From assembly GCF_001643375.1 (NCBI RefSeq), contig NZ_LSHB01000003.1, positions 34,568-98,567 on the forward strand: a stretch of DNA of 64,000 nt. The letters run 5' to 3'. Every line of letters begins with the position of its first letter. Within the stretch, counting starts at the first letter, position 1. The notes beneath the pieces are model-generated. The model was not told the DNA's origin, ran no database searches, and saw nothing but the letters and a program-made list of their open reading frames with translations. The position numbers were made by a program, and so were the translations under genes. Shown here piece by piece: positions 25,884 to 34,763 of this stretch. Source of the DNA: Chryseobacterium sp. FP211-J200. Its GTDB lineage: Bacteria; Bacteroidota; Bacteroidia; Flavobacteriales; Weeksellaceae.

Positions 25884-27854
25884 CTATTTTTTAACGGCGG
25901 TTACAACCTGACCTTCCAATTTGGTGATATTATCGAAGATCTGTTTGAAGGCTGGATAATATTCTTTTGGGTAAACCGGGTCTTCAACTGTTGTCGTAGT
26001 TTCTACGGTAAGCTTATTTCCTTCCTGAGTCACTTTGTAAACGTACTGGATCGCATTGTCTTCTGTTCGGAACTTTTTGGATTTCGGAACATTTTCAAAA
26101 GCGTAACCATCAGGTAAAGTAATCGTCACTTTTTTGATTTTGTCATAACCTGTGTACAATTCAATTGGTGAACGTCTCTCATCAGTCTGGTCAAACTCGT
26201 GGGACCTGTTATACAAAAACAAGAGCGGATTGAACACCAATTTGCCTCCAATTCCATCTACGAATGTATCAGAATCAAAGTCGAAACTGGTTTGAAAGGC
26301 ATTATCGTCAAGCAATTCTGTTTTTATATTTGTAAAAGGAAAAGTATACCGGTCTTTATAAGATTCTTTTTGATATGTCGCTTTGTCCTCTTCATATTTC
26401 TCATTGTTCATCATTGCATACAACATCGTATCTTTATCCGAAAATGAACCAGCTACAGTTCCGTCGGGATTCAGATCAGCATTCACCGTGAGATATGTTG
26501 TACTTTTACCAGGACATAGGACATTTACTTTTTTAGCATCTTTTTCCGTCATAATATAGCCGTTGTAATTCAGCGCATTTGGGCGGATCAAATTTGGAAC
26601 AGAAAGTTTTGAACTAGCGTCGTATATAAAAGCTTTTTTATCGATCTCCAAAAATGCCAAAGTATAATTCAGTTGATTAATAGATGGTGAGTGATCCATA
26701 AGCAGACCTCTTCCGATAGTAGCGAGCGCCAATGGCTGAGCATCCAGACCGGCACTTCTCATGAGCATGATCAGCAACAAATTAATCTCTCCTGAAGTGC
26801 CAACCTTAGTTTCTAACAAATCTTTGATTCCTTTTTCATCTTCTGAGCCAACAGTGTAATAGCCGTTCCATGTGTAATTTTTTTGAACAAACTTCAGAAT
26901 GGCAGCGGCTTTTTCCTGAGGTTTTTCTATATTTTTGATATCTGCAGGAATCAGGTCTTTTACTAGAGATTTTCTCTTCAGCTGCTCTCCGAAAAAGTCT
27001 GATTCGTAAAGTTGTTTGGAAATATCCTTCCAGGTAACCGCATAGGATTTGAATCCGCCCAAATCACCGCCTTCGTAAGCACCTGGCGTTCTTGTAATAT
27101 TAGTTGAATTAAGTTCGGCTCTTATGGATGTTCTGTAATTATCGAGGTTATGAACATATTTTTCGTCCCGGTAAGGTGCAATATTTTCAAACCCGAAGCG
27201 GTAAGTATAATATTCTCCGCCGTAAATATTTTTATCTGTGACATCTCTGTGTTTGGGAACCAGACTTCCTTTATAATCGATATTGAATCCAAGATATTTT
27301 GGAAAGTCCAACACGTAATCGAAACGGCGTGTTGGTACATTTTCTTCTACGGTGATCTTATCTACAGACCAAACAAAAGGCGAAAGAACCGAATATTTGT
27401 ACTCTATGACAGAACCATCTTTTACATTTTCAAAAGCAAATTTTGTAACCGTATAATTTTTAGATTCTTTGGATTTGTATTTGGAGTTTTTCTCGACAGT
27501 CGTTGCCTCTACTTTATCATTTACAAGATTATAGGTGGACACCTTAAGTGAAGTTACTTTTTCTGACTTGTTGTTTTTACCATCATAGGTGTAGATTTCC
27601 TGATTCAGAAATTTTCCAGCCTGGTCTTTTTTATAAATCTTCACCCTACTTACGACATCCAAATTGAGTTGTCCATCAACAATGTAATAGTGATAAGACT
27701 TATACAGTATCTCAGCCACTTCCGAGGGATTTTTTTCGTAGGTACTCGATTTTAGATCGGCATTATCGAGCTTAGAAATATCCAGAAATTTATACTGCCC
27801 GAAAACTGGTAAAACGGAACAGAATAGGATCAGTTGTAAAAATTTGGTTTTCAT
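25884..27854 (-). CDS. DUF3857 protein with a catalytically dead transglutaminase fold
   Basis: A 656-residue exported protein: signal peptide residues 1 to about 20 (ends VFGQ), a DUF3857 beta domain (about 50-240), a transglutaminase-like domain (about 300-420) and a C-terminal beta domain. Aligned with its neighbour at 27862-29748, the active-site Cys is replaced by Ser (GTSGEINLLL, about residue 352) and the His by Tyr (NYTLAFLEID, about residue 397), so it is unlikely to be a cysteine protease or transglutaminase. It probably acts as a binding or scaffolding partner in the periplasm. It begins 7 bases after the neighbour's stop codon. Specific function is unknown. Confidence 0.85.
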   Translation of the reverse strand: MKTKFLQLILFCSVLPVFGQYKFLDISKLDNADLKSSTYEKNPSEVAEILYKSYHYYIVDGQLNLDVVSRVKIYKKDQAGKFLNQEIYTYDGKNNKSEKVTSLKVSTYNLVNDKVEATTVEKNSKYKSKESKNYTVTKFAFENVKDGSVIEYKYSVLSPFVWSVDKITVEENVPTRRFDYVLDFPKYLGFNIDYKGSLVPKHRDVTDKNIYGGEYYTYRFGFENIAPYRDEKYVHNLDNYRTSIRAELNSTNITRTPGAYEGGDLGGFKSYAVTWKDISKQLYESDFFGEQLKRKSLVKDLIPADIKNIEKPQEKAAAILKFVQKNYTWNGYYTVGSEDEKGIKDLLETKVGTSGEINLLLIMLMRSAGLDAQPLALATIGRGLLMDHSPSINQLNYTLAFLEIDKKAFIYDASSKLSVPNLIRPNALNYNGYIMTEKDAKKVNVLCPGKSTTYLTVNADLNPDGTVAGSFSDKDTMLYAMMNNEKYEEDKATYQKESYKDRYTFPFTNIKTELLDDNAFQTSFDFDSDTFVDGIGGKLVFNPLLFLYNRSHEFDQTDERRSPIELYTGYDKIKKVTITLPDGYAFENVPKSKKFRTEDNAIQYVYKVTQEGNKLTVETTTTVEDPVYPKEYYPAFKQIFDNITKLEGQVVTAVKK

Positions 27855-27861
27855 TATTTGG

Positions 27862-29748
27862 TTATAGTTTGGTTATTAGAATTTTTGTATGGTCGATCTT
27901 ATTGGTTTTTTTTCTGAAGTTGATGTAATCGGAAATTTTATCAGCTGAGAAGATCCCTTTCTTCAGCATGAATTTTCTTCTTACCAATAATTTTTTATCT
28001 TGAGGAATGAACTCCATGGAGAAACTTCCAAACTCTGAGTCAATCTTTGCTGGTACAGGATTTTCAGCGAATTTATAATTATCAGGAATTGTGAACTCTA
28101 TTTCGTAATCATCTGTAAAACCAAAAGGAATTTCAATAGGCATCTTTCTATCAGAATCCTCCAGATAAAAATCTGAATCAATGAAAGGAATTGCTCTAAA
28201 GTAGATATCTGAACCCAATGTCTTAGAATAATTTGAAGCTTTAAAGTTCAGATCAAAATTAAGATTGGCATTATCTCTGTCATTGATCATATTCTGAATA
28301 TCAATATTCGATAGTTGCAAATTATCATAACGGTGTTTCAAAGCATCCTTTTGTTCTACAGGCGTAAGTGACAACAACGCCATAGACATATCATACAAAC
28401 CTCCTGAATAAGAAAAACTAGAGGTCAAATCCAAATTGTTATCTTCTGAAATATTAGCTTTTATCCTTAATATTTCTTTATTATTTTCTGCCATTGATTT
28501 CGGCGTGTCAACAATCTCAGCTTTATCATTCTTAATCATTATGACATTTCTATCCAAAGTTTCATACCCCAAATGATTGAAGGCTATTTTTTGGCTCGTG
28601 CTTTCTAACCAGATATTTTTGCCGTTTTCGGTTGGTACAAACAAAACAATATGATTGCCTCCCATTTTAGGAAAATCTTTATCGAACAGCATTGGCGTAT
28701 CATTCATATAAATCTCACAATAATAGGATTCTATACCTGCTGCTTTTAGCAAAACCCTCATGTAATTGGACAAGGCTTTACAATCCCCGTAACCCTTTTT
28801 TCTGACATCATCCGCAACCATTGGTTGCCAACCGCCAATTCCCAATGCTATTGCAACATATCTGGTTATATTCTGCATATACTGGTAGATGGTTTTTACC
28901 TTTTCTTCCGTAGATCCAGAAAGCTGGAGGGAATTGACTTCCTGCTGAATTTCCGGCGTAATTTGAGAAACGGGATTGAGAATCTCATCATGCAACCATT
29001 TTCCATAATTTTGCCAACTAGTAAAATCTCCTTTTTTACCTTTTAAAGTAAAATGGTCTAGCGCAAAATCTGCTTTTGGCATTAGAGTAACCGGATCTGG
29101 AGAATATTTTTCTTCAACTATAGCGGGAGAATTATCAAAAGAGATTGTAAAATCATTATCGCTTCCCTGAAAATTAAGTTTACCGTAGCTGGATTCTTTT
29201 ATTTTTCGTCTCAGATTGATTCCGGATTTGTTATTATAATGGATGACAGAACGTTGAATTGACACATTGAAATCATAAAACGTCATCAAAGAATTGAGAA
29301 AAACAGTATCAGACGAATCTTCATCATAAGTCAACTCTATTGTATAAGGATAACTTGTTGAAAGAATCTTCAAAGACAAAACCCTGCTATCTGAATAAAG
29401 TACAAAGCTTTCATTATAAGATGAATCTGTTAGATCACTTTTAGAATAGGTCTTATATAATTTACCAAAAGCATCAAAAACTTTAACTTTTATATTGCTT
29501 ACTTTGTTGGTTTTATCATACGGTATTTTTACAAAAGAATATTTTTCGCCAGCTTTATTCATTATCGTAAAAGCATTGACAAAATGAGTTTCTACATCAT
29601 CCACAGAATTGATAATGATTTGCGAATCACGATTTCTGATAATCATGTTGGCATCTTTCTTTAGATCTTCCGGAATTTCTGAGATAGGGTAATTTTGTGA
29701 AAGCATCTTTACAGACACTAACACAAAAAGGGTTATTAGTTTTTTCAT
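27862..29748 (-). CDS. DUF3857 / transglutaminase-like exported protein, active-site residues present
   Basis: A 628-residue protein with the same layout as its downstream neighbour: signal peptide (residues 1 to about 18, ends MLSQ), DUF3857 (about 40-230), transglutaminase-like core (about 265-400) and a C-terminal beta domain. Here the catalytic Cys is in GYGDCKALSN (about residue 322) and the His in GNHIVLFVPT (about residue 365). The start is put at the ATG at 29748; a TTG codon directly before it is a less likely start. It begins 14 bases after ferritin's stop codon, so it may be read from the ferritin promoter. The substrate is unknown; peptide cleavage or crosslinking in the periplasm is possible. 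Confidence 0.85.
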   Translation of the reverse strand: MKKLITLFVLVSVKMLSQNYPISEIPEDLKKDANMIIRNRDSQIIINSVDDVETHFVNAFTIMNKAGEKYSFVKIPYDKTNKVSNIKVKVFDAFGKLYKTYSKSDLTDSSYNESFVLYSDSRVLSLKILSTSYPYTIELTYDEDSSDTVFLNSLMTFYDFNVSIQRSVIHYNNKSGINLRRKIKESSYGKLNFQGSDNDFTISFDNSPAIVEEKYSPDPVTLMPKADFALDHFTLKGKKGDFTSWQNYGKWLHDEILNPVSQITPEIQQEVNSLQLSGSTEEKVKTIYQYMQNITRYVAIALGIGGWQPMVADDVRKKGYGDCKALSNYMRVLLKAAGIESYYCEIYMNDTPMLFDKDFPKMGGNHIVLFVPTENGKNIWLESTSQKIAFNHLGYETLDRNVIMIKNDKAEIVDTPKSMAENNKEILRIKANISEDNNLDLTSSFSYSGGLYDMSMALLSLTPVEQKDALKHRYDNLQLSNIDIQNMINDRDNANLNFDLNFKASNYSKTLGSDIYFRAIPFIDSDFYLEDSDRKMPIEIPFGFTDDYEIEFTIPDNYKFAENPVPAKIDSEFGSFSMEFIPQDKKLLVRRKFMLKKGIFSADKISDYINFRKKTNKIDHTKILITKL

Positions 29749-29762
29749 CAATCAAATAGGAA

Positions 29763-30269
29763 TTAATTCGCTGCCGGCACAAATACCCGTTGCGCCAATT
29801 CCTGATCGAAAAGATATAGTGCAGAAGGATTGTCCTTAACCATTTTTATCTTTGAAACCAAAAGTGAGGCACTTGCTTCCTCTTCCACTTGCTCATTGAT
29901 GAACCATTGCAAGAAACTTGTTGTGGCAAAATCACTTTCGTCATTGGCGGCTTTTACGATATTGAAGATGCTTTTCGTTACCAATCTCTCGTGATCTAAG
30001 GCTTTTTCGAAGATCTCCTGTGCATTGTTGAATTCGTGCGGTGGTTGTGGAACCTCGTTCAAGATGATCTGTCCTCCGATGTCATTCACATAATCGAACA
30101 TCTTGTCTGCGTGCATCAATTCTTCTTTGGATTGTACACGGAAATAATTACCGATACCTTCCAGATCTTGTGCGTAGAACCAGGCGCTCATTGATAGATA
30201 TAATTGTGCTGCATATTGCTCTTTTGTTATTTGCTCGTTAACAAGCGTAACAATTTTCTCTGAAACCAT
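29763..30269 (-). CDS. Ferritin (FtnA-type iron storage protein)
   Basis: A 168-residue four-helix-bundle ferritin that oxidises and stores iron in a 24-subunit shell. All ferroxidase-centre residues known from E. coli FtnA are at matching positions: Glu17, Glu50, His53, Glu94, Gln127 and Glu130, and the third-site residues Glu49, Glu126 and Glu129 are also present. This marks it as non-haem bacterial ferritin rather than bacterioferritin or Dps. It has its own TAnnTTTG promoter and a terminator separates it from the upstream gene. Two DUF3857 genes follow at 14 and 7 bases. Confidence 0.96.
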   Translation of the reverse strand: MVSEKIVTLVNEQITKEQYAAQLYLSMSAWFYAQDLEGIGNYFRVQSKEELMHADKMFDYVNDIGGQIILNEVPQPPHEFNNAQEIFEKALDHERLVTKSIFNIVKAANDESDFATTSFLQWFINEQVEEEASASLLVSKIKMVKDNPSALYLFDQELAQRVFVPAAN

Positions 30270-30309
30270 AACTTTATATATTTTTTTGTGAAATTTTAAC
30301 TTTAAAATC

Positions 30310-30317
30310 CAAATATA
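30310..30317 (-). promoter_or_regulatory. -7 element (TATATTTG) of the ferritin gene
   Basis: Perfect TAnnTTTG on the minus strand, giving a leader of about 35 bases. It directly abuts the T-run of the preceding terminator. Confidence 0.6.
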
Positions 30318-30318
30318 A

Positions 30319-30345
30319 AAAAAAGAGCCGTTACAAAATAACGAC
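30319..30345 (-). terminator. Terminator between the 124-residue periplasmic protein gene and ferritin
   Basis: On the minus strand GAGTCGTTA and TAACGGCTC pair (one G-U) around a short loop and run into eight Ts. Confidence 0.8.
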
Positions 30346-30375
30346 TCTCTCTGAAATTAATCACTAACTAAAAAC

Positions 30376-30750
30376 TTATTTAACTACTGCTGAATTAGCA
30401 CTTTTTCTTTCTTTAAAATTTTCCTTTCTTTCAGCCATTCTCTTAGCCTTCAACTCTTGGAATTTTTTGTACTGTTCTGGTGTCAGGATCTTTTGCATTT
30501 CTGCTTCATTTTGCTTCATTTTCTGCATCTTATCCTCTTTTTTCGCTGACATGTCTTGTTTTCTTTCGGCAGCCTTAGATTCATGCAATGCTTTCAACTG
30601 CGCTACCTGGGTATCTGTAAGATCAAGTTCTTGCTTCATTTTCTGCAGGTGCTCAGCTTTTCTCTGTCCCATATCTGCTTTCTGCGTTGTCTGTGCAAAT
30701 CCAAAAACACCTAATCCAAGAAATGCTGCGCTTAAAATTAATTTTTTCAT
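30376..30750 (-). CDS. Small helical periplasmic protein, Spy/CpxP-like
   Basis: A 124-residue protein. Residues 1-19 are a signal peptide (ends GFAQ). The rest is a highly charged, helix-forming sequence rich in Lys, Glu, Gln and Met, with LDLTDTQVAQLKALHESKAA and ILTPEQYKKFQELKA resembling the LTxxQ motifs of the Spy/CpxP family of periplasmic chaperones and envelope-stress sensors. Assignment is by composition and these two motifs, so only family-level. It is a single gene with its own terminator. Confidence 0.7.
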   Translation of the reverse strand: MKKLILSAAFLGLGVFGFAQTTQKADMGQRKAEHLQKMKQELDLTDTQVAQLKALHESKAAERKQDMSAKKEDKMQKMKQNEAEMQKILTPEQYKKFQELKAKRMAERKENFKERKSANSAVVK

Positions 30751-30858
30751 ATTGATTTAAATTTAATATTTGTTTGTGTACTGATTTTTATTAATCTATT
30801 GGTTTGATGTCAATTTCAAACCCAAGTTAAAAATTGAAATGATAAAGTTTGTTAAATT

Positions 30859-31803
30859 TTACCTTGAGGTAAATCTCATTCCAGAATTCCTGCCGTTGCC
30901 TTCAGATCTTGGAGCAGAGTTTTTTTGATTGCTTCTATTCTCGATTTTTCTCTTCGTATTTTGATTCTGTCTGACACCGTTATTTTGACTTCTGATTCCT
31001 TCATTTTTAATGTTTGGAGCAGTCTGCGTTCTGATATTTCCACTTCTTACGCCTCCAGAATTGTTATCTCTAATTCCACCTTGGTTTCGCACGCCACTAT
31101 TTTCATTGGTTCTCATTCCTCCATTTTGTGAATTTCTGATTCCTCCGGAACCATTTCCATTTGAACCATTTCTAATGGGTTGGTTACGCATCCCTTCATT
31201 TCTGTTTGGTCGGATCATATTTTGATTTCTTCCCACATTTCTGAAACCTTCTTTGAAATTTCCACGATTCACTTTGTAGATATTGATATTCACATTTCTG
31301 TAAACCGGTCTCACTGGATATCTTCTAGCGTAGAAATTGGTAAAACGATTTCTATAATACACAAACGGACTTGCACCACGGAAATAAACATTTTGATAGA
31401 CTACGAAAATCCTTGGTCCCAAAATATTTTGAAGCGCATAGAATCTGTCATAATACCATCTGTCCGGATTCCATCTGTAGTAGGAGTTCCACGCATCATA
31501 AGAAGCAAATCGGTTATTCAACATCAGGATCTGATTGATCTGGAACGGACTTAGGCGATATTGCGCAAAGAACTGATTCCAGTTGACAGAAACAACGGCA
31601 TTCTGATAATCATTGTAATAACCTTGATAATACTGGTCTGGATAGTAGTCAGCCGGATAATTGTAATAATAATCATCTGGATAATCATAAGAGTTGTCGT
31701 AATATTCATATCCATTATATTCACTAGGATAAGTGTCATAATAATCCTGGGCAAAAACCAAAGTTCCCAAAACTAAAGCGAGGCTTAAAAATATCTTTTT
31801 CAT
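30859..31803 (-). CDS. Secreted Tyr/Asp-rich protein with a basic Asn/Arg/Gly-rich tail; function unknown
   Basis: A 314-residue protein in three parts. A signal peptide (1-18, ends VFAQ) is followed by a Tyr/Asp/Pro-rich segment (about 19-70) in which nearly half the residues are tyrosine. A more ordered middle (about 70-190) contains LSPFQINQILMLNNRFASYD and many Tyr and Arg residues. The tail (about 190-314) is strongly basic and low in complexity, with repeated GIRN, GMRN, GVRN and GIRS-type units separated by Asn and Gly. There is no T9SS sorting domain. I do not recognise the family. Acidic-aromatic head plus basic tail suggests self-association or binding to a polyanion, which is only inference. 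Confidence 0.75.
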   Translation of the reverse strand: MKKIFLSLALVLGTLVFAQDYYDTYPSEYNGYEYYDNSYDYPDDYYYNYPADYYPDQYYQGYYNDYQNAVVSVNWNQFFAQYRLSPFQINQILMLNNRFASYDAWNSYYRWNPDRWYYDRFYALQNILGPRIFVVYQNVYFRGASPFVYYRNRFTNFYARRYPVRPVYRNVNINIYKVNRGNFKEGFRNVGRNQNMIRPNRNEGMRNQPIRNGSNGNGSGGIRNSQNGGMRTNENSGVRNQGGIRDNNSGGVRSGNIRTQTAPNIKNEGIRSQNNGVRQNQNTKRKIENRSNQKNSAPRSEGNGRNSGMRFTSR

Positions 31804-31979
31804 TTTCTTTTATTTTAAAAATTTAATTAGAAAGTCATCTTTTCCTTTGTAATGAACTTTCTCCCTTTTGGATATTGGATAGGAATAAAAGTTAAAGTCA
31901 AACGAATCAAGATCTTCAAAACTCAAGATTAATTCAGTATTAACAACTGATAATCAGACCAATAATTTCCATCATTAAA

Positions 31980-32022
31980 AACAAAAACCTCTCAGAAAAA
32001 TAATCTGAAAGGTTTTTATTAA
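31980..32022 (-). terminator. Intrinsic terminator of malQ
   Basis: AAAAACCTCTCAGA (31983-31996) pairs with TCTGAAAGGTTTTT (32004-32017) with one mismatch; a T-run follows on the minus strand. Confidence 0.85.
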
Positions 32023-32037
32023 ATATTTTTTATGAAA

Positions 32038-34692
32038 TTAATATCGTCCGCTGCCTTCTATCCAACCTGCGATTTTCTGGTTGAATTGTGTCTGTTCTTT
32101 TAGATCCTCAAGTTTCAGATGCATCCTGTAACGCCAATAATGTGGAAATACAGCTGGATCATTGATTCTCTCTTCATCCATATTCGGATTCATCAAGTTG
32201 TCATCTGTTGCTAAAAATTCCTGGATCGGAAAAATTGCCAACATTGCCTCGGTAAAAAGATGTTGCTTCATGATCATTTCGGATAGGTCCGGTGTCAAAT
32301 CCCAAGGTGCAGTTCCGTATTGCCCCAATTGGTTGTTGAAATATTTCTGCGTCAGATTTCTGTCCTCGTGCCACCATTGTCTCAAGGTAGAACTATCGTG
32401 GGAAGAAGCCGTAACAACATTGAGATAACTTGCGTTCTTCGGGTCATACCAAGGAATATTATCCGAAGGCATTCTTTGTACCTTCAAAGCGGTAATTGCC
32501 AACTTGTCCATCACAACCGGAACCGAATCTGGCACCAATCCAAGGTCTTCACCACAGATTAACATAGTAGTAGAATTGAGTAAAGCTGGTAATTTCTCCA
32601 TCGCCTTTTGGTACCAAAGTCCATCTTGGCGTTTGAAGAAATAATCATTGTAAACATCACTCAATTTCGCTTTTTCCCAATCTGGCAAATATTTGTAAGA
32701 TGAAGTTTTTGATATATTAAATCTTGGATGATAAACAATTCCGTTCTCAGTTTCTTCCGTTAAGAATAAAACATTTCCGGCAAGAGAGATCAGTTTCTCT
32801 TCTGCCCAATCCCAAGATTCTTTTTTGAAATAATCGGTTAATTTTCTTTGGGTATCAAATTCCGGTTTGAAAGTATAAGTTCCATTTTGGTGACTATCAA
32901 AAAAGTGATTCTGAATCTTCTCCTTCGATTCGCCAAACGCTTCCCAAAGAATTGGTTCATTCACAAATGGTTTGATGTAACGATCTTGGTTGAAAGGAAT
33001 CTGTCTGTCAGAAAACTCTCTCTCCGTCACAGGAACAGCTGGATAAAAGTAACCCAACAAACCTTGCGTCGCAGAGATCGGCATTCTCCAAATTCTGAAG
33101 AATCCAAGAATATGGTCGATTCTCATGGCATCAAAATACTGTTCCAAAACTTTGAAACGTTTTTTCCACCATTGGTAATCGTCGGCTTTCATCACTTCCC
33201 AATTGTAGGTCGGAAATTCCCAGTTTTGACCTAGATCTGAGAATTGGTCTGGTGGTGCTCCAGCTTGGAAATCCATTCCGAAAAGTTCAGGCTCTGTCCA
33301 GGCTTCTACAGAATATCTGTAGATCCCGATTGGCAGATCGCCCTTCACCGAAAGCCCTAGTTTATGCAAATATTCCACCGCGTCCTGCAATTGCAAATGC
33401 AACTGGTACTGAACCCAAGCGTGAAGCATGATCGTAGAATAATCCTTATGTTTAGGAGAATATAAAGTTGCAACTTTTCCGGCAACAAATTTCTTATGCG
33501 TTTTCCAATCATTGAAGTTTGGCGTGTTATATTTGTCCCTTAAAACACAAAATGCGGAATAAGGCATCAACCACTCTTCGTTATCTTTAATGAATTTCTT
33601 GAAGTTTTTATCCTTAAAAATCGCTTCTTGCTTTTCCTCGAAAACAGCTTTTGCAAATTTCCATTTTCCGGAGATCATTTGCTCGTAATCGATTAAACTT
33701 AAAGCATTTAATTCAGCTTTTTTATCTTGATATTCTTTTACTAACTTTTTCGGTAAAGCATATTCCAACTTTTCAACCGAGAGATATTGCGGATGAAGTG
33801 CATAAACCGAAATCGCTGCGTAAGGATAAGAATCAGTCCAAGTATAATTCGCAGTTGTATCGTTGATGGGTAAGATCTGAATCACAGAAAGCTTCGCATC
33901 ATTCGCCCAATCTCCCAGTTTTTTGATATCAGAAAATTCACCAACACCAAAACCCTCATCGGTTCTCAAAGCGAAAACAGGAACTGCAACACCTGCAGAA
34001 TGCCAAAGTGTCTCATTATTGAATTTAAAATAATGGTCTGCTTTTACGTACAAAATATCCTTGGTTGGATTTCCGAAAACCCAACGGTTCTCGCCTGGTT
34101 CTATATAAAATAATTGTCCCGTGTTCTTGTCTTTGATAGCATACTTGTAAAGAACAGTTTGGTATGTTGGGATCTCAACGCCTGCTTCCCAAATACCATA
34201 ATCGGTTTGTTTAAGTTCTACAGATCTTTCAGCATTCCAATTTCCTAATGCGTCCACATTTCCAATGATGACCAGTGTCCAATTTGGATGATAAAGCGGC
34301 GCTTCTATTCGGAAAAGATGGGTCTGTTTTTTAACAACCGATAATTTTTCAGGTTTGTAGCCCTGCAGGCGGTTGTGAAGAATTTTATTGGTGAGATAAT
34401 TCTCTGGAAAATTTTTGAGATTCCATTGGTCAAAAATCACAAACTCTTTGAAGCTGTTTGGTAAATTAAGTTGATGCGTTGGGATTTCTTCATCCAAAAC
34501 ATGGCCCTGCTCGTTCACCAAAAGATATTTGTACTCAATCGATTTAGAAAAATAATCAATTTCTGTGGTCCAGTTGTTATTTTCGGAATATTGCAAGTTG
34601 TGGTCACGATGCTCATTTTTATCGTCGTATAGGCGTAATACGAGCCGTTCGCCAACTTTTGTCCCGAAGTTAACACTAAAGTATAGTTTCAT
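32038..34692 (-). CDS. malQ: 4-alpha-glucanotransferase, DPE2-like with two starch-binding domains
   Basis: An 884-residue GH77 enzyme that moves glucan segments between alpha-1,4-glucans, releasing glucose from maltose. Two N-terminal CBM20-type starch-binding domains (about residues 1-110 and 125-235) precede the catalytic domain. Catalytic residues are the nucleophile Asp in AMRIDHILGFFR (about residue 525), the acid/base Glu in ICGEDLG (about 714) and the stabilising Asp in SSHDSSTLRQWW (about 765). The front half of the catalytic domain has an insertion relative to short bacterial MalQ. This layout matches plant cytosolic DPE2 rather than E. coli MalQ. No signal peptide, so it is cytoplasmic. 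Confidence 0.93.
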   Translation of the reverse strand: MKLYFSVNFGTKVGERLVLRLYDDKNEHRDHNLQYSENNNWTTEIDYFSKSIEYKYLLVNEQGHVLDEEIPTHQLNLPNSFKEFVIFDQWNLKNFPENYLTNKILHNRLQGYKPEKLSVVKKQTHLFRIEAPLYHPNWTLVIIGNVDALGNWNAERSVELKQTDYGIWEAGVEIPTYQTVLYKYAIKDKNTGQLFYIEPGENRWVFGNPTKDILYVKADHYFKFNNETLWHSAGVAVPVFALRTDEGFGVGEFSDIKKLGDWANDAKLSVIQILPINDTTANYTWTDSYPYAAISVYALHPQYLSVEKLEYALPKKLVKEYQDKKAELNALSLIDYEQMISGKWKFAKAVFEEKQEAIFKDKNFKKFIKDNEEWLMPYSAFCVLRDKYNTPNFNDWKTHKKFVAGKVATLYSPKHKDYSTIMLHAWVQYQLHLQLQDAVEYLHKLGLSVKGDLPIGIYRYSVEAWTEPELFGMDFQAGAPPDQFSDLGQNWEFPTYNWEVMKADDYQWWKKRFKVLEQYFDAMRIDHILGFFRIWRMPISATQGLLGYFYPAVPVTEREFSDRQIPFNQDRYIKPFVNEPILWEAFGESKEKIQNHFFDSHQNGTYTFKPEFDTQRKLTDYFKKESWDWAEEKLISLAGNVLFLTEETENGIVYHPRFNISKTSSYKYLPDWEKAKLSDVYNDYFFKRQDGLWYQKAMEKLPALLNSTTMLICGEDLGLVPDSVPVVMDKLAITALKVQRMPSDNIPWYDPKNASYLNVVTASSHDSSTLRQWWHEDRNLTQKYFNNQLGQYGTAPWDLTPDLSEMIMKQHLFTEAMLAIFPIQEFLATDDNLMNPNMDEERINDPAVFPHYWRYRMHLKLEDLKEQTQFNQKIAGWIEGSGRY

Positions 34693-34763
34693 TTATTAAG
34701 GTCTATTAATATGGACGCAATTTAATGATTTATTGAATTATAAATAATATTCCAACAAAAAAA

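Noticed and set aside
30859..31803. CRISPR-like or tandem DNA repeat in the GIRN-rich 3' part of the gene
   Set aside because: The repeats are short, irregular and defined at protein level; there is no constant repeat-spacer spacing.
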